This document shows, in pieces, positions 28,937 through 37,479 of a stretch of 64,000 nucleotides of DNA. Source of the stretch: JACVRW01 sp963820315 (lineage in GTDB: Bacteria; Actinomycetota; Thermoleophilia; Solirubrobacterales; Thermoleophilaceae); NCBI GenBank assembly GCA_963820315.1, contig CAWFZK010000020.1, forward strand, positions 97,815 to 161,814, read 5' to 3'. Numbering within the stretch: position 1 is the stretch's first letter; each line of letters opens with the position of its first letter. Under the pieces are notes generated by a model. That model was not told the origin of the DNA and did no database searches. It worked only from the letters and a program-made list of their open reading frames with translations. The position numbers were made by a program, and so were the translations under genes.

Positions 28937-29197
28937 ATGAGCATCTTCCGACTCGGAGACCAGAAGCCACCGGAGCCGAAGCGCATCAACGACGACGTGA
29001 TCCAGCGCTTCGAGCACGTCTACGAGGTGGACCCGGAGAAGATGCAGATCTTCCCGCAGCAGGACCTGCCGGCCTGGGACACCAAGCGGATCGTCGCCGC
29101 TCGCTGGGATCACCTGGCCTGGATGCACAAGCACTTCGCCGACGACGTGCTCCTCGCGGGGCTCGGCTCGGAGACCATGCCCGAAGGAGACGACTGA
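28937..29197 (+). CDS. Small conserved-looking protein of unknown function, partner of the LLM gene
   Basis: This 86-residue charged protein starts at ATG 28937; GTG 28928 would add three residues. I do not recognise a family. It lacks a signal peptide or membrane segment and is rich in Asp, Glu, Lys and Trp. Motifs such as RINDDVIQRFEHVYEVDPEK and RWDHLAWMHKHFADDV look like two amphipathic helices. Its end, GAAGGAGACGACTGA, supplies the ribosome-binding site for the LLM gene, which begins at the very next base. Strict coupling suggests a stoichiometric partner or small subunit of that oxidoreductase. Confidence 0.65.
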   Translation: MSIFRLGDQKPPEPKRINDDVIQRFEHVYEVDPEKMQIFPQQDLPAWDTKRIVAARWDHLAWMHKHFADDVLLAGLGSETMPEGDD

Positions 29198-30265
29198 ATG
29201 AAGTTCAGCTACTGCATGCTGCCGGACTACCCGCTCGACGACACGATCGAGATCATCAAGACGGCGGACGAGCTCGGCTATCACGCCTGCTACGCCGTCG
29301 ACGAGACGTGGCACAAGGACCTGTGGACGCTGTTCGCCCACGCCGCCGACAAGACCGAGCGGATCCGCTTCGGTCCGAACGTGACGCACGTGTTCCTGCG
29401 CGAGCCGACGCTGATCTGCCAGCAGCTCGCGACGCTCGACGAGATCACCGGCGGGCGTACCGAGTGCGTCGTCTCGACCGGCAACTTCGGCCTGATGGCG
29501 CAGTACCACGTCGACTGGGCGAGCCAGAAGCCGCTCTCGCGCCTGCGCGAGGCGCTGTACGTGATGCGCACGTTCCTGGACGAGGGCAAGATCGACTTCG
29601 ACGGCGACTTCTTCAAGTACAGCGGGCTCTTCACGGCCGCCCGGCCGGTGCAGGAGCGGATCCCGCTGATGATGGGCGGGATGAAGGGGCCACGCTCTTT
29701 CCGGACGGCGGGCGAGCTCGCCGACGGCCTGCACCAGGCACTCGGGTACTCGCGCGAGGCCTACGACTACCAGGTCGACAACATGCGACAGGGCGCCGAG
29801 AAGGCCGGTCGCTCGATGGACGACCTCGACGTCGGCGCCTGGGTCGTCACGGTCGTGAGCGAGGACTCCGCCGCAGCCAAGCACGCCGCGCGCCTGCTCG
29901 TCGCCTTCTACATCTCCGCGATGCCGGCGGAGCAGCTCGCCCGTCACGGGATAGACGCAGCGGAGCTCCAGCCGGTCGTCGACGCGCTCGGCGCCGGGGA
30001 CATCAAGGGCGCCTATGAGGCGTTCACGCCCGACTACGTCGAGAAGCTGTCGCTGGCGGGTACGCCGGAGGAAGTGGTCGAGAAGATCAAGGCCGACATC
30101 GAGCCGGCCGGGGTCAACCACATGATCTTCGCGCTGTCCGACCCCCACCTCGTCAAGTTCTTCACGAACGAGGACGTCGAGAACGTGCCCGACATCCAGG
30201 GCCAGCTCAAGCTGGTCGCGGAGCGGGTGATGCCGGCCTTCGCCGGGGCGGCCGCGGCGAGCTAG
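29198..30265 (+). CDS. LLM-class flavin-dependent oxidoreductase (probably F420)
   Basis: The 355-residue luciferase-like TIM-barrel enzyme has family features: a KFSYCMLPDYPLDD start, ETWHKDLWTLFAHAADKTER, RIRFGPNVTHVF, LATLDEITGGRTECVVSTGN, and a PLMMGGMKG beta-strand loop. Proteins of this group from actinobacteria usually use F420 or FMNH2; neither can be proved here. It follows the small orphan protein without a spacer and closes the long plus-strand run that starts with purine breakdown. A dehydrogenase or monooxygenase on a ring-derived intermediate is possible. Confidence 0.85.
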   Translation: MKFSYCMLPDYPLDDTIEIIKTADELGYHACYAVDETWHKDLWTLFAHAADKTERIRFGPNVTHVFLREPTLICQQLATLDEITGGRTECVVSTGNFGLMAQYHVDWASQKPLSRLREALYVMRTFLDEGKIDFDGDFFKYSGLFTAARPVQERIPLMMGGMKGPRSFRTAGELADGLHQALGYSREAYDYQVDNMRQGAEKAGRSMDDLDVGAWVVTVVSEDSAAAKHAARLLVAFYISAMPAEQLARHGIDAAELQPVVDALGAGDIKGAYEAFTPDYVEKLSLAGTPEEVVEKIKADIEPAGVNHMIFALSDPHLVKFFTNEDVENVPDIQGQLKLVAERVMPAFAGAAAAS

Positions 30266-30284
30266 CCGGGCGACCGTAATTCGC

Positions 30285-30308
30285 ACCCGCCCACGGCGTT
30301 GGGCGGGT
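30285..30308 (+). terminator. Perfect 9-bp hairpin abutting the next start codon
   Basis: ACCCGCCCA and TGGGCGGGT form a perfect 9-bp stem with a 6-base loop, 20 bases after the LLM stop. The 3' arm ends at the base before ATG 30309. There is no T-tract on the plus strand. It could stop the upstream transcript or mask the start of the PD40 gene, whose mRNA shows no other Shine-Dalgarno site. Confidence 0.4.
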
Positions 30309-32027
30309 ATGAACGGATCGAGACCAGCCGCCTTCCTCTTCCTCATCGCCTCCCTCCTCGTGGCCAGCCCCGCGGAGGCAGCGATGGACGAGACGGAGCT
30401 CATCAGCGTTCAACCAGCCGACGCCGGAGGTCTCGGAGCGGACGGGGTCTCCTTCAATCCCGTTCTCTCCGCGGACGGGCGCTACGTGGCCTTCGAGTCG
30501 AATGCCGCCAACCTGAGCGGCGAGGACAACGACGCGTTCCGCGACGTGTTCCTGCGGGATACCCAGACCGGCGCGATCACCCTGGTCAGCCGCCGGAGCG
30601 CGGCGGAGGGCGGCACGGGCGGCAATGACGTGTCCGAGGTCCACGGGATCTCCGCCGACGGGCGCTACGTCGCCTTCAGCTCCGACGCCGACAACCTGAG
30701 CGCGAGCGACGACAACGCACACCGCAATGTCTTCGTGCGGGACACGGCCACGGCCACGACCATCCTGGTCAGCCGCCAGAGCGCCGGGGACGGCGGCGAC
30801 GGGGGCGACGGCCAAGCGGGCTTCGCATCCATGTCCGCGGACGGCCGCTACGTCGCCTTCGGGTCCAGCTCGAGCAACCTGGCCGCGGACGACGACAACG
30901 GCGAGACCGACATCTTCGTGCGCGATCTGCAGACGAACACGACCACGCTGGTGAGTCGCCGCAGCGCCCTGTCGGGCAACGGTCCGGCCAACGACAGCTC
31001 GTTCAACGCCGACATCTCCGCCGACGGCCGCTATGTGGCCTTCGAGTCGAGCGCGGACAACCTCAGCACGATCGACGACAACGCCGTGTTCAACGTGTTC
31101 GTGCGCGACCTCCAGACCGGAAGCGTGCGCGTGGTCAGCCGGCGCAGCGCCGGCGGTCCGGACGGCGGCGACGGCGGCAACGGCCACTCGCGCCATCCCT
31201 CGCTCTCGGCCGACGGGCGCTATGTCGCGTTCGACTCCGAGGCTGACAACCTGAGCGACGAGGACGACAACGCCGTGGTGAACGTCTTCGTGCGCGACCT
31301 CGAGCTGGACACCACCACGCTGGGGAGCCGGCAGAGCGGCGCAGGCGCCGGCGCGGACGGCGACTCTGAGTATGCCGTCCTGTCGCCCGACGCGCGCCTG
31401 CTGGCCTTCGACAGCGAGGCCGACAATCTGAGCACCGACGACAACGGCAACGTTCAGGACGTCTTCGTGCGCGATCTGCAAACCGGCATCGTTGCCCTCG
31501 TCAGCCGCCAGAGCGCCGCCGACGGAGGTGTCGGAAGCGACGGTGAATCCGGCGGCGCAGCCTTCTCCGGCGACGGCCGCTACCTCGGCTTCCACTCGGG
31601 AGCAGACAACCTGAGCGCACTCGACAGCGACGGCGTGTTCGACGTCTTCCGCCGCGATCTGTTCGGGCCGGGTGGCGTGCCGGGCGGCCCCGGCGGCGCG
31701 CCCGGGGCCGACACCACCCGCCCGAAGCTCTCGAAGCTGTCGCTGTCGCGCAGGCGGTTCGCTCGCGGCCACGCGACGCGGCTGCGCTTCAAGCTCTCCG
31801 AGGCGGCCGACGTGCGGATCGAGGTCCGCCGCCGCCAGGCCGGGCGCTATCGCAAGATCGGCGCGCTGAAGAAGCGCAACCGCGAGGCTGGGCGCAACTC
31901 GATCCGCTTCGCGGGCCGGCTGCGCGGCAAGCTGCTGAAGCCAGGCCAGTTCCAGTTCGTGCTGACGGCGGCCGACGACGCCGGCAACCGCTCGGTGCCC
32001 AAGAAGCTGCGCTTCAGGATCCTCTAG
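30309..32027 (+). CDS. Secreted seven-bladed PD40 (TolB-like) propeller protein
   Basis: This 572-residue protein has a signal peptide (FLFLIASLLVASPAEA). Seven repeats of about 46-60 residues follow, each beginning SADGRYVAF or a variant and ending in a strand such as TTLVSRRSA. They should form a seven-bladed propeller. The acidic D-D-N turn repeated after ADNLS (for example DDDNG and DEDDNA) suggests calcium binding in each blade. After a Gly/Pro linker the C-terminal 100 residues are a basic, Ig-like domain (LSRRRFARGHATRLRFKLSE) frequent in exported proteins of this lineage. Function is unknown; it may bind cell wall or carbohydrate. Confidence 0.82.
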   Translation: MNGSRPAAFLFLIASLLVASPAEAAMDETELISVQPADAGGLGADGVSFNPVLSADGRYVAFESNAANLSGEDNDAFRDVFLRDTQTGAITLVSRRSAAEGGTGGNDVSEVHGISADGRYVAFSSDADNLSASDDNAHRNVFVRDTATATTILVSRQSAGDGGDGGDGQAGFASMSADGRYVAFGSSSSNLAADDDNGETDIFVRDLQTNTTTLVSRRSALSGNGPANDSSFNADISADGRYVAFESSADNLSTIDDNAVFNVFVRDLQTGSVRVVSRRSAGGPDGGDGGNGHSRHPSLSADGRYVAFDSEADNLSDEDDNAVVNVFVRDLELDTTTLGSRQSGAGAGADGDSEYAVLSPDARLLAFDSEADNLSTDDNGNVQDVFVRDLQTGIVALVSRQSAADGGVGSDGESGGAAFSGDGRYLGFHSGADNLSALDSDGVFDVFRRDLFGPGGVPGGPGGAPGADTTRPKLSKLSLSRRRFARGHATRLRFKLSEAADVRIEVRRRQAGRYRKIGALKKRNREAGRNSIRFAGRLRGKLLKPGQFQFVLTAADDAGNRSVPKKLRFRIL

Positions 32028-33359
32028 CCGGCCGCGTACATGTCGCGCACATAGGGCATGAGGCCGCGGGCCTCGAGCCGGTCGAGCGGCGCCCGGAAGG
32101 TCACCTGCACCACGCCCGGGATGGCGGCCGATCTCGATCGCGCCCGTGATCGTCGCCCTGTTCTTGACCTCGGGTACCTCCATGCCCAGCAGCTCGGCCG
32201 CGCGCTCGAGCCCGTTGTCGGTGGCGCTGTTCAGGTCGGGCCCCGAGCCGATCACCGAGATCGGCGCCGACTCCTCGAGGCCGTCGAGACCCCACTCGCG
32301 CGCAAGCGCCTCGGCGCGGGCGCGCTCGCTGCCCGACAGCGGCCGGGCGAGGAAGGGCAGGTCCTCCTCGAGCGGCAGCAGGATCGGCCCGTCGATGCCG
32401 AGGCCCTTGAGCAGCTCGACCTGGAGCGTGACCGTGCCGGACACGTCGCAGGTGTGGCCTGCGATCTCGCCGTCGCCCTGCAGCGCGTGCATGTCGCCCA
32501 TGTAGACGCCGCCGCCCGCCAGCTTGACCGGGCAGATCAGGATCGCGCCGGCGCGGACCGCGTCGATGTCCAGGTGGCCGTCGGTGCGGTGCTCGGCGAG
32601 CTCCTCGGCCGTGAGCGAGTAGGCGTGCGGCGCCCCGATCAGGAACGAGCCGAAGTCACCCGCGTTGTGCGAGTCGGGCATCGTCTTCGAGGGCGTCGTT
32701 CCGAGCTGGCCCATGAACGGCCGCAGGCGCGCTGCGAGGCCGACGAGGTCGTGCGGCGCGAACGCGAGGATCGGGTTCTGGACCGAGTTCTCGGGCAGGG
32801 CGGCGTAGCGCGACGCCTCGTGCGCGATTCGCTCCGCCGACTCACGGCCGACCGTCACGCCCATCGTGTGGCCGTGGTCGAAGGCGATCGTGTAGCCGTT
32901 CGTGAACTTGAAGGGCGTGGCGTCCGCGCCGCAGCTCGCGCAGCGGACCGCCTCCTGGCCGATTCCCTCGAGCCGCGTCTCCGGGTACTCGCTGCCGCAG
33001 CTCGGGCAGACGGCCGCGCAGTAGGGATCGCCGTTGAAGCTGCCGTCGGGCGAGACGTCGTTGCCGGATGCGGTTGCGATCGAGGTGACCTCGATGTCCT
33101 TGATGCGGATCGCGATGGCGTCGCCGGGCTCGGCGCCGGCGACCGCCACCGGGCGCGCGACCTCGTGCCCGCCGCGCAGCGCGGGCGTGATCATCGGTCC
33201 CCAGCAGCCGGGCGCCGTGTTCACGACGACGTGGCCGCCATCCTCGACCGGCCCGAGCATCTCGATCTCCGGGCCGAGCAGGCCGTTCGTGAAGGTGTCG
33301 ACGAAGACGGTGGGGTGGGCCTGGCCGGCGGCGGCAGGCGCGGCGGGTTCTACGGCCAT
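32024..33359 (-). pseudogene. Acetamidase/formamidase (FmdA family) with zinc-ribbon insertion, one frameshift
   Basis: It begins at ATG 33359 and has family blocks NTAPGCWGPMITPAL, FDHGHTMGVTVG, PDSHNAGDFG and VYMGDMHALQGDGEI. An inserted zinc ribbon (CPSCGSEY...CASCGADA) sits before the FDHGH block. Near 32121-32129 the frame is lost after GAIEIGR. One frame over, the expected end PGVVQVTFRAPLDRLEARGL continues to a TAG at 32024, so one deleted base restores about 444 residues. The family hydrolyses formamide or acetamide to ammonia and the acid. The stop overlaps the convergent PD40 gene by three bases. Confidence 0.8.
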
Positions 33360-33631
33360 TGAAGGCTCCTCTCGGGTGGGATGCGGGCGCCGCCGGCGAC
33401 TGGGATGAGCAGGGCGACCTCGTCGCCGTCGGAAAGCGCCTGCTCGCGGCTCGCGTGCGTGCCCCTCACGACTGGCAGCGCCGAGCCGAGCGCGGGGGCT
33501 ATCGCGGGCTCGAGCTCGCCGACTCGGGTGAGCAGCGCATCGACGGTGGCTTCCCCTGGAAGCTCCACCTGCAGCCGCCGGGTGCCGGCGGATGTGGCCA
33601 ATCCCGACCCGAGTCGCACCAGGACTTGCAC
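33350..33631 (-). CDS. MoaD/ThiS-like sulfur-carrier-fold protein with extended tail
   Basis: This 93-residue ubiquitin-like beta-grasp protein has the strands VQVLVRLGSGLA and RRLQVELPGEATVDALLTRV, and the end ALSDGDEVALLIPVAGG. In true MoaD/ThiS carriers the GG is C-terminal so that it can be adenylated. Here 11 residues follow it, so it would need trimming or may not be a carrier. It starts at GTG 33631 (ATG 33679 would overlap the divergent UBP gene) and runs ten bases into the amidase start, making them one transcript. Confidence 0.6.
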   Translation of the reverse strand: MQVLVRLGSGLATSAGTRRLQVELPGEATVDALLTRVGELEPAIAPALGSALPVVRGTHASREQALSDGDEVALLIPVAGGARIPPERSLQWP

Positions 33632-33677
33632 GGCCGGGTCAGCGTACCGCGGCCCGCGATCCGGTATCACTTGGCGC

Positions 33678-33944
33678 ATGGCGGACTGCTCCCACCTCGA
33701 CCAGGTGCACGTCGAGCGCCCTGATTCGGTGCCCGGCTGCGAGGACTGCCTGCGCACGGGCGACCGCTGGGTGCACCTGAGGGTGTGCCGCACCTGCGGC
33801 CATGTGGGCTGCTGCGACTCCTCGCCGAACCGGCACGCGACCGCGCACAACCACGACACCGGCCACCCGATCGTGAGCTCGGTCGAGCCGGGCGAGGACT
33901 GGTCGTACTGCTACGTCGACGACGTGGCGTTCGTCATCGAATAG
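33678..33944 (+). CDS. UBP-type zinc-finger protein
   Basis: This 88-residue protein consists almost entirely of a ZnF-UBP fold: CSHLDQVHVERPDSVPGCED, then CRTCGHVGCCDSSPNRHATA and HNHDTGHPIVSSVEPGEDWS. Bacterial members, common in actinobacteria, are of unknown function; eukaryotic ones bind the C-terminal GG of ubiquitin. It is encoded back-to-back with a ubiquitin-fold MoaD-like protein, which makes an interaction conceivable, though that rests only on position. The gene is complete from ATG 33678. Confidence 0.78.
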   Translation: MADCSHLDQVHVERPDSVPGCEDCLRTGDRWVHLRVCRTCGHVGCCDSSPNRHATAHNHDTGHPIVSSVEPGEDWSYCYVDDVAFVIE

Positions 33945-33953
33945 CCGGCGGGG

Positions 33954-34523
33954 ATGCTGTTCAGGCAGGAGACGCTGCGCGGCATCGAGGCCGGCGAGGT
34001 CACGCTCGCCTTCCGGCGCTGGCGGCACCCGACGGTCAGGGCGGGCGGCACGCTGCGCACGCGCGCCGGCGTGCTGGCGATCGAGTCGGTCGAGCCGGTG
34101 GAGGAGGACTCGATCAGCGAGGCGGACGCGCGCCGCGCCGGCGCCGCCGGTCGCGATGACCTGATCGCGCAGCTTCGGCCTGACGGGACGCTCTACCGCA
34201 TCAAGTTCCGGCTTGCGGGGCCGGATCCGCGCATCGCGCTGCGTGAGCGGGCCGACCTGGACGAAGAGGAGCGAGCGGCGATCGACGCTCGCCTGGCGCG
34301 GCTCGACGCGGCGAGCCGGCACGGCCCGTGGACGACCAGCGTGCTCGATCTGATCGAGCGCCGGCCCGCGACGCGCGCGCCGGAGCTCGCCGCCGAGCTC
34401 GGCCGCGAGACCGCCCCCTTCAAGGCCGACGTGCGCAAGCTGAAGGAGCTCGGGCTGACCGAAAGCCTCGAGCGCGGCTACCGCCTCTCGCCGCGCGGTC
34501 GCGCCTACCGCGGCTCGCGCTAG
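33954..34523 (+). CDS. ASCH-like domain plus winged-helix protein
   Basis: The 189-residue protein has two parts. The N-terminal 110 residues resemble an ASCH/PUA-like RNA-binding domain (RQETLRGIEAGEVTLAFRRW, then GGTLRTRAGVLAIESVEPV). The C-terminal half is a winged helix (APELAAELGRETAPFKADVR, then KLKELGLTESLERGYRLSPRG). ASCH-type domains have been proposed to bind modified nucleotides or RNA; fusion with a winged helix would fit a regulator. It overlaps the convergent amidotransferase gene by four bases at the 3' end. Confidence 0.6.
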   Translation: MLFRQETLRGIEAGEVTLAFRRWRHPTVRAGGTLRTRAGVLAIESVEPVEEDSISEADARRAGAAGRDDLIAQLRPDGTLYRIKFRLAGPDPRIALRERADLDEEERAAIDARLARLDAASRHGPWTTSVLDLIERRPATRAPELAAELGRETAPFKADVRKLKELGLTESLERGYRLSPRGRAYRGSR

Positions 34524-36295
34524 AGCCCATGTTCCTGGAGCCAAAGCTCGAGCAGCGCGAGCTGCCACAGCTCGCTGCTTCCGAGCGTCGTTCGGTGCTC
34601 GTTCGGGGCCGCCAGGAGGGCTTCCACGGCGGCCTCCTCGAAGAGTCCCCGCTCGCGCGCCGTGCGCGAGCGCAGAACCTCGGAGGCCAGCTCGAGGAAC
34701 GGCCCCTCCAGATGGCTGAGCGCCGGGACCGGGAAGTAGCCCTTCGGGCGGTCGACCACCTCCGCCGGTAGCAGCCCCCGCGCCGCGCGTTTCAGGACGC
34801 CCTTGCCGTTCTCGGCGAGCTTCAGCTCGGGCGGGCAGGCGGCTGCGAGCTCGACCAGCTCGTGGTCGAGGAAGGGCGTGCGCGCCTCGAGGCCCCACGC
34901 CATGGTCATGTTGTCCACGCGCTTGACCGGGTCGTCGACGAGCATCACCTGGGTGTCGAGCCGCAGCGCGCGGTCAATCGTGGTCTCGGCCCCGGCGCGT
35001 GCGAAGTGCGAGCGTACGAAGACCTCGCTCGGATCGTGGCCGACGCGCAGCCCGGGAGTGACGAGCTGCTCGAGCTGAGCGTGGCTGCGGTCGAAGAACT
35101 CGGCGCGGTAGCGCTCCGAGCCGTCGCCGTCGGCGCCGAGCAGCGGCGGATACCACGAGTAGCCGGCGAACACCTCGTCGGCGCCTTGCCCGGACTGCAC
35201 GACCTTGATCTCCCTTGCGACCTCCTGGGAGAGCAGGTAGAAGGCCACCGCGTCGTGGCTCGTCATCGGCTCGCTCATGCAGCGGATGGCGTCGGGGAGG
35301 GCCGGCAGCAGCCGCTCGTCTCCGATTCGAATGCGCCGGTGGTCCGTCCCGTAGCGCTCCGCCACCTGGTCGGACCAGTGGAACTCGTCGCCGGCGCGGC
35401 CGCCCACATCCTCGAAGCCGATGCTGAAGGTGGTCAGTCCGCTCTGCCCGCGCTCCGCGAGCAGCGCGACGATGAGGCTCGAGTCGAGCCCGCCTGACAG
35501 GAGGACGCCGACGGGCACGTCGGCCACCATGCGGCGCTCGACGGCCGTTCTCAGCCGCTCGAGCACCGCCTCGGCCCATTCCTCTTCCGAGCGCTGCCCG
35601 CCCGCAGCGCTGCGGCGAAACTCCGGCCGCCAGTATTCGCTCTCGTGCCGGCGGCCGTCCGCCTCGACCGCCAGCACGGTCGCCGGCGGGAGCTTGCGCA
35701 CTCCGTTGAGGATGGTCCGGGGCGCCGGCACCACCGCGTGCCAGCTGAGGTAGTGGTGCAGCGCCACCGGGTCGATCGACGTATCGATGCCGCCGCCGGC
35801 GAGCAGCGCGGGCAGCGTCGAGGCGAAGCGCAGGCCGTCCGCGCTGTCAGCGAGGTAGAGCGGCTTGATCCCGAGGCGATCGCGGCCGAGCAGGGCGCGG
35901 CCGCTGCCGGTGTCTACGAGGCAGAACGCGAACATCCCGATGAGCCGGGTGACGAAGCGGTCGCCCCAGCGGTGCCACGCCTTCAGCAGGACCTCGGTGT
36001 CGCTCGTCGAGAAGAAGCGGTAGCCGTAGCCGGACAGCTGCTCACGCAGCTCGGCGTGGTTGTAGATGCAGCCGTTGAACACGGCGACGAGACCGAGCTC
36101 CGAGTCGACCATCGGCTGCGCGCCGCGGGCGGAGAGGTCGATCACGGCCAGGCGCCGGTGGGCGAGTGCGGCGCCCCTGCCGGCCCAGGCGCCTGCGCCG
36201 TCCGGCCCGCGCCGGGCGACCTCGCTGCTCATGCGGAGCACGGCCTCGAGGTCCGGCGGCCCGCTCTGTGCGAGCTCGCCGGCGAAGCCGCACAT
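34520..36295 (-). CDS. AsnB/AsnO-type glutamine-hydrolysing amidotransferase
   Basis: This 591-residue enzyme has an N-terminal class II glutaminase with the Cys2 nucleophile (MCGFAGEL) and RRGPDGAGAW, then FNGCIYNHAELREQL and GRDRLGIKPLYL. The C-terminal synthetase domain has PP-loop VLLSGGLDSSLIVALL, SGQGADEVFAGYSWYPPL and GLEARTPFLDHELVE. The details (STSDTEVLLKAWHRWGDRF, DTSIDPVALHHYLSWHAVVP) look closer to the N-acetylglutaminylglutamine amidotransferases of osmolyte loci than to housekeeping AsnB. It is the last gene of a four-gene operon and starts two bases after the GCS2 stop. The acceptor carboxylate is unknown. Confidence 0.82.
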   Translation of the reverse strand: MCGFAGELAQSGPPDLEAVLRMSSEVARRGPDGAGAWAGRGAALAHRRLAVIDLSARGAQPMVDSELGLVAVFNGCIYNHAELREQLSGYGYRFFSTSDTEVLLKAWHRWGDRFVTRLIGMFAFCLVDTGSGRALLGRDRLGIKPLYLADSADGLRFASTLPALLAGGGIDTSIDPVALHHYLSWHAVVPAPRTILNGVRKLPPATVLAVEADGRRHESEYWRPEFRRSAAGGQRSEEEWAEAVLERLRTAVERRMVADVPVGVLLSGGLDSSLIVALLAERGQSGLTTFSIGFEDVGGRAGDEFHWSDQVAERYGTDHRRIRIGDERLLPALPDAIRCMSEPMTSHDAVAFYLLSQEVAREIKVVQSGQGADEVFAGYSWYPPLLGADGDGSERYRAEFFDRSHAQLEQLVTPGLRVGHDPSEVFVRSHFARAGAETTIDRALRLDTQVMLVDDPVKRVDNMTMAWGLEARTPFLDHELVELAAACPPELKLAENGKGVLKRAARGLLPAEVVDRPKGYFPVPALSHLEGPFLELASEVLRSRTARERGLFEEAAVEALLAAPNEHRTTLGSSELWQLALLELWLQEHGL

Positions 36296-36297
36296 GC

Positions 36298-37476
36298 TCA
36301 GGCCTCCTTGCTGCTCGCTATCGCGGAGGCCGGCTTTGCGAGGCTGCCCGCATCGAGGAAGGAGTCGGCGAGCGACTCGACGAGCCCCGGCAGGCCCCGC
36401 TCGTCCGCCGCGGCGCGCTGACGCGCCGCCCCGGGCGACTCGACGAGGGCGTGCAGGCCGTCGAGCTCCGCACGGCTGCCGAGATCTTCAGCGTGCGGCT
36501 CGCAGGCCGCGAGGAGCGCCTCGAGCTGCTCGCGCGCCGGCACGCGCGTCGCGGTCGTGACGTCGATGAGGCGGGCGTCGATGCCGTCGCGCGCGGCAAG
36601 GAAGCGGTTCTCCTCGAGCACTTCGCTGGCCGCGACGAGCTTGGGTGAGGCGTAGCCCTCGGTCGCCTCCAGCCGCACCAGCGCCTGGATCAGCGCCGCG
36701 ATGGCGGCCGTCTCCGGGACGGTCGTCTGCGCGTCCGGGCTGCGCACCTCGACCGTGCCGAAGCGCGGCTGCAGGCGAACGTCCCACCAGATGAAGGTGG
36801 GTTCGGGGAGAGCGTCGGCGCGCAGCATCAGATCGACCACCTCGGCATACGCGGCGTAGCTTCCGAAGCGGCGCGGGATGCCCGAGCGCGGGAACCCCTG
36901 GAACAGAGGGGTCCGGAAGGAGGCCATGCCGCTGTCGCGCCCGCGCCAGTAGGGCGAGTTCGCAGACAGCGCCAGGATCAGCGGCAGGTGCGCCCGGATG
37001 CGATCGGCGGCCCGAATCGCGAGATCCTGGTCCGGGACCCCAACGTGCACATGAAGCGCGAAGGTCGGTTCCCGGCGGGCGAGCTCGCGCATCTTGTCGT
37101 ACAGCACCTGGTAGCGCGCGCTCTCGGACACCTCGGTGTCCTCGCCGACCGCCATCGGATGGGTGCCGGCCACCGCGGCGCGGAGCCCGTGGGTAGCGAG
37201 CTCGGTGGCGAGCGTGCGCCTGAGAGCAAACAGCTCCTGGACCGCCGTACGCACTCCTGTGTGGATCCCGCCGTTGAGCTCGAGTGTGCACGCGTGGGTC
37301 TCCGCGCTCACCTGCTCTGTGAGTCCCGCGCTGAGCAGGGGCAGCAGGTCGTCGAGCCGGTGGGCCAGCTCCCAGGACTCGGGGTCGAGCAGCATGACCT
37401 CCTCCTCGAGCCCGACCGTCCAGGCAGTCCGGCTGTGATCGGCCTGCCACTCAGCCCAGTCGGGCAGGGGGCTCAT
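36298..37476 (-). CDS. GCS2-family carboxylate-amine ligase (YbdK/EgtA type)
   Basis: This 392-residue ATP-dependent ligase of the glutamate-cysteine ligase 2 family (YbdK group) has WTVGLEEEVMLLDPES at the N-terminus, with the Glu residues that bind metal ions. ALHVHVGVPD and SANSPYWRGRDSGMAS follow, then FIWWDVRLQPRFGTVEVRSPDAQTT. It forms an amide between a carboxylate (typically gamma of glutamate) and an amine. It lies three bases after the C26 gene and two before the amidotransferase. No egtB-E genes are near, so ergothioneine is unlikely. Confidence 0.85.
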   Translation of the reverse strand: MSPLPDWAEWQADHSRTAWTVGLEEEVMLLDPESWELAHRLDDLLPLLSAGLTEQVSAETHACTLELNGGIHTGVRTAVQELFALRRTLATELATHGLRAAVAGTHPMAVGEDTEVSESARYQVLYDKMRELARREPTFALHVHVGVPDQDLAIRAADRIRAHLPLILALSANSPYWRGRDSGMASFRTPLFQGFPRSGIPRRFGSYAAYAEVVDLMLRADALPEPTFIWWDVRLQPRFGTVEVRSPDAQTTVPETAAIAALIQALVRLEATEGYASPKLVAASEVLEENRFLAARDGIDARLIDVTTATRVPAREQLEALLAACEPHAEDLGSRAELDGLHALVESPGAARQRAAADERGLPGLVESLADSFLDAGSLAKPASAIASSKEA

Positions 37477-37479
37477 GGC

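Noticed and set aside
36298..37476. EgtA of ergothioneine synthesis
   Set aside because: egtB, egtC, egtD and egtE are not adjacent, and the operon has an amidotransferase and ATP-grasp partner instead.
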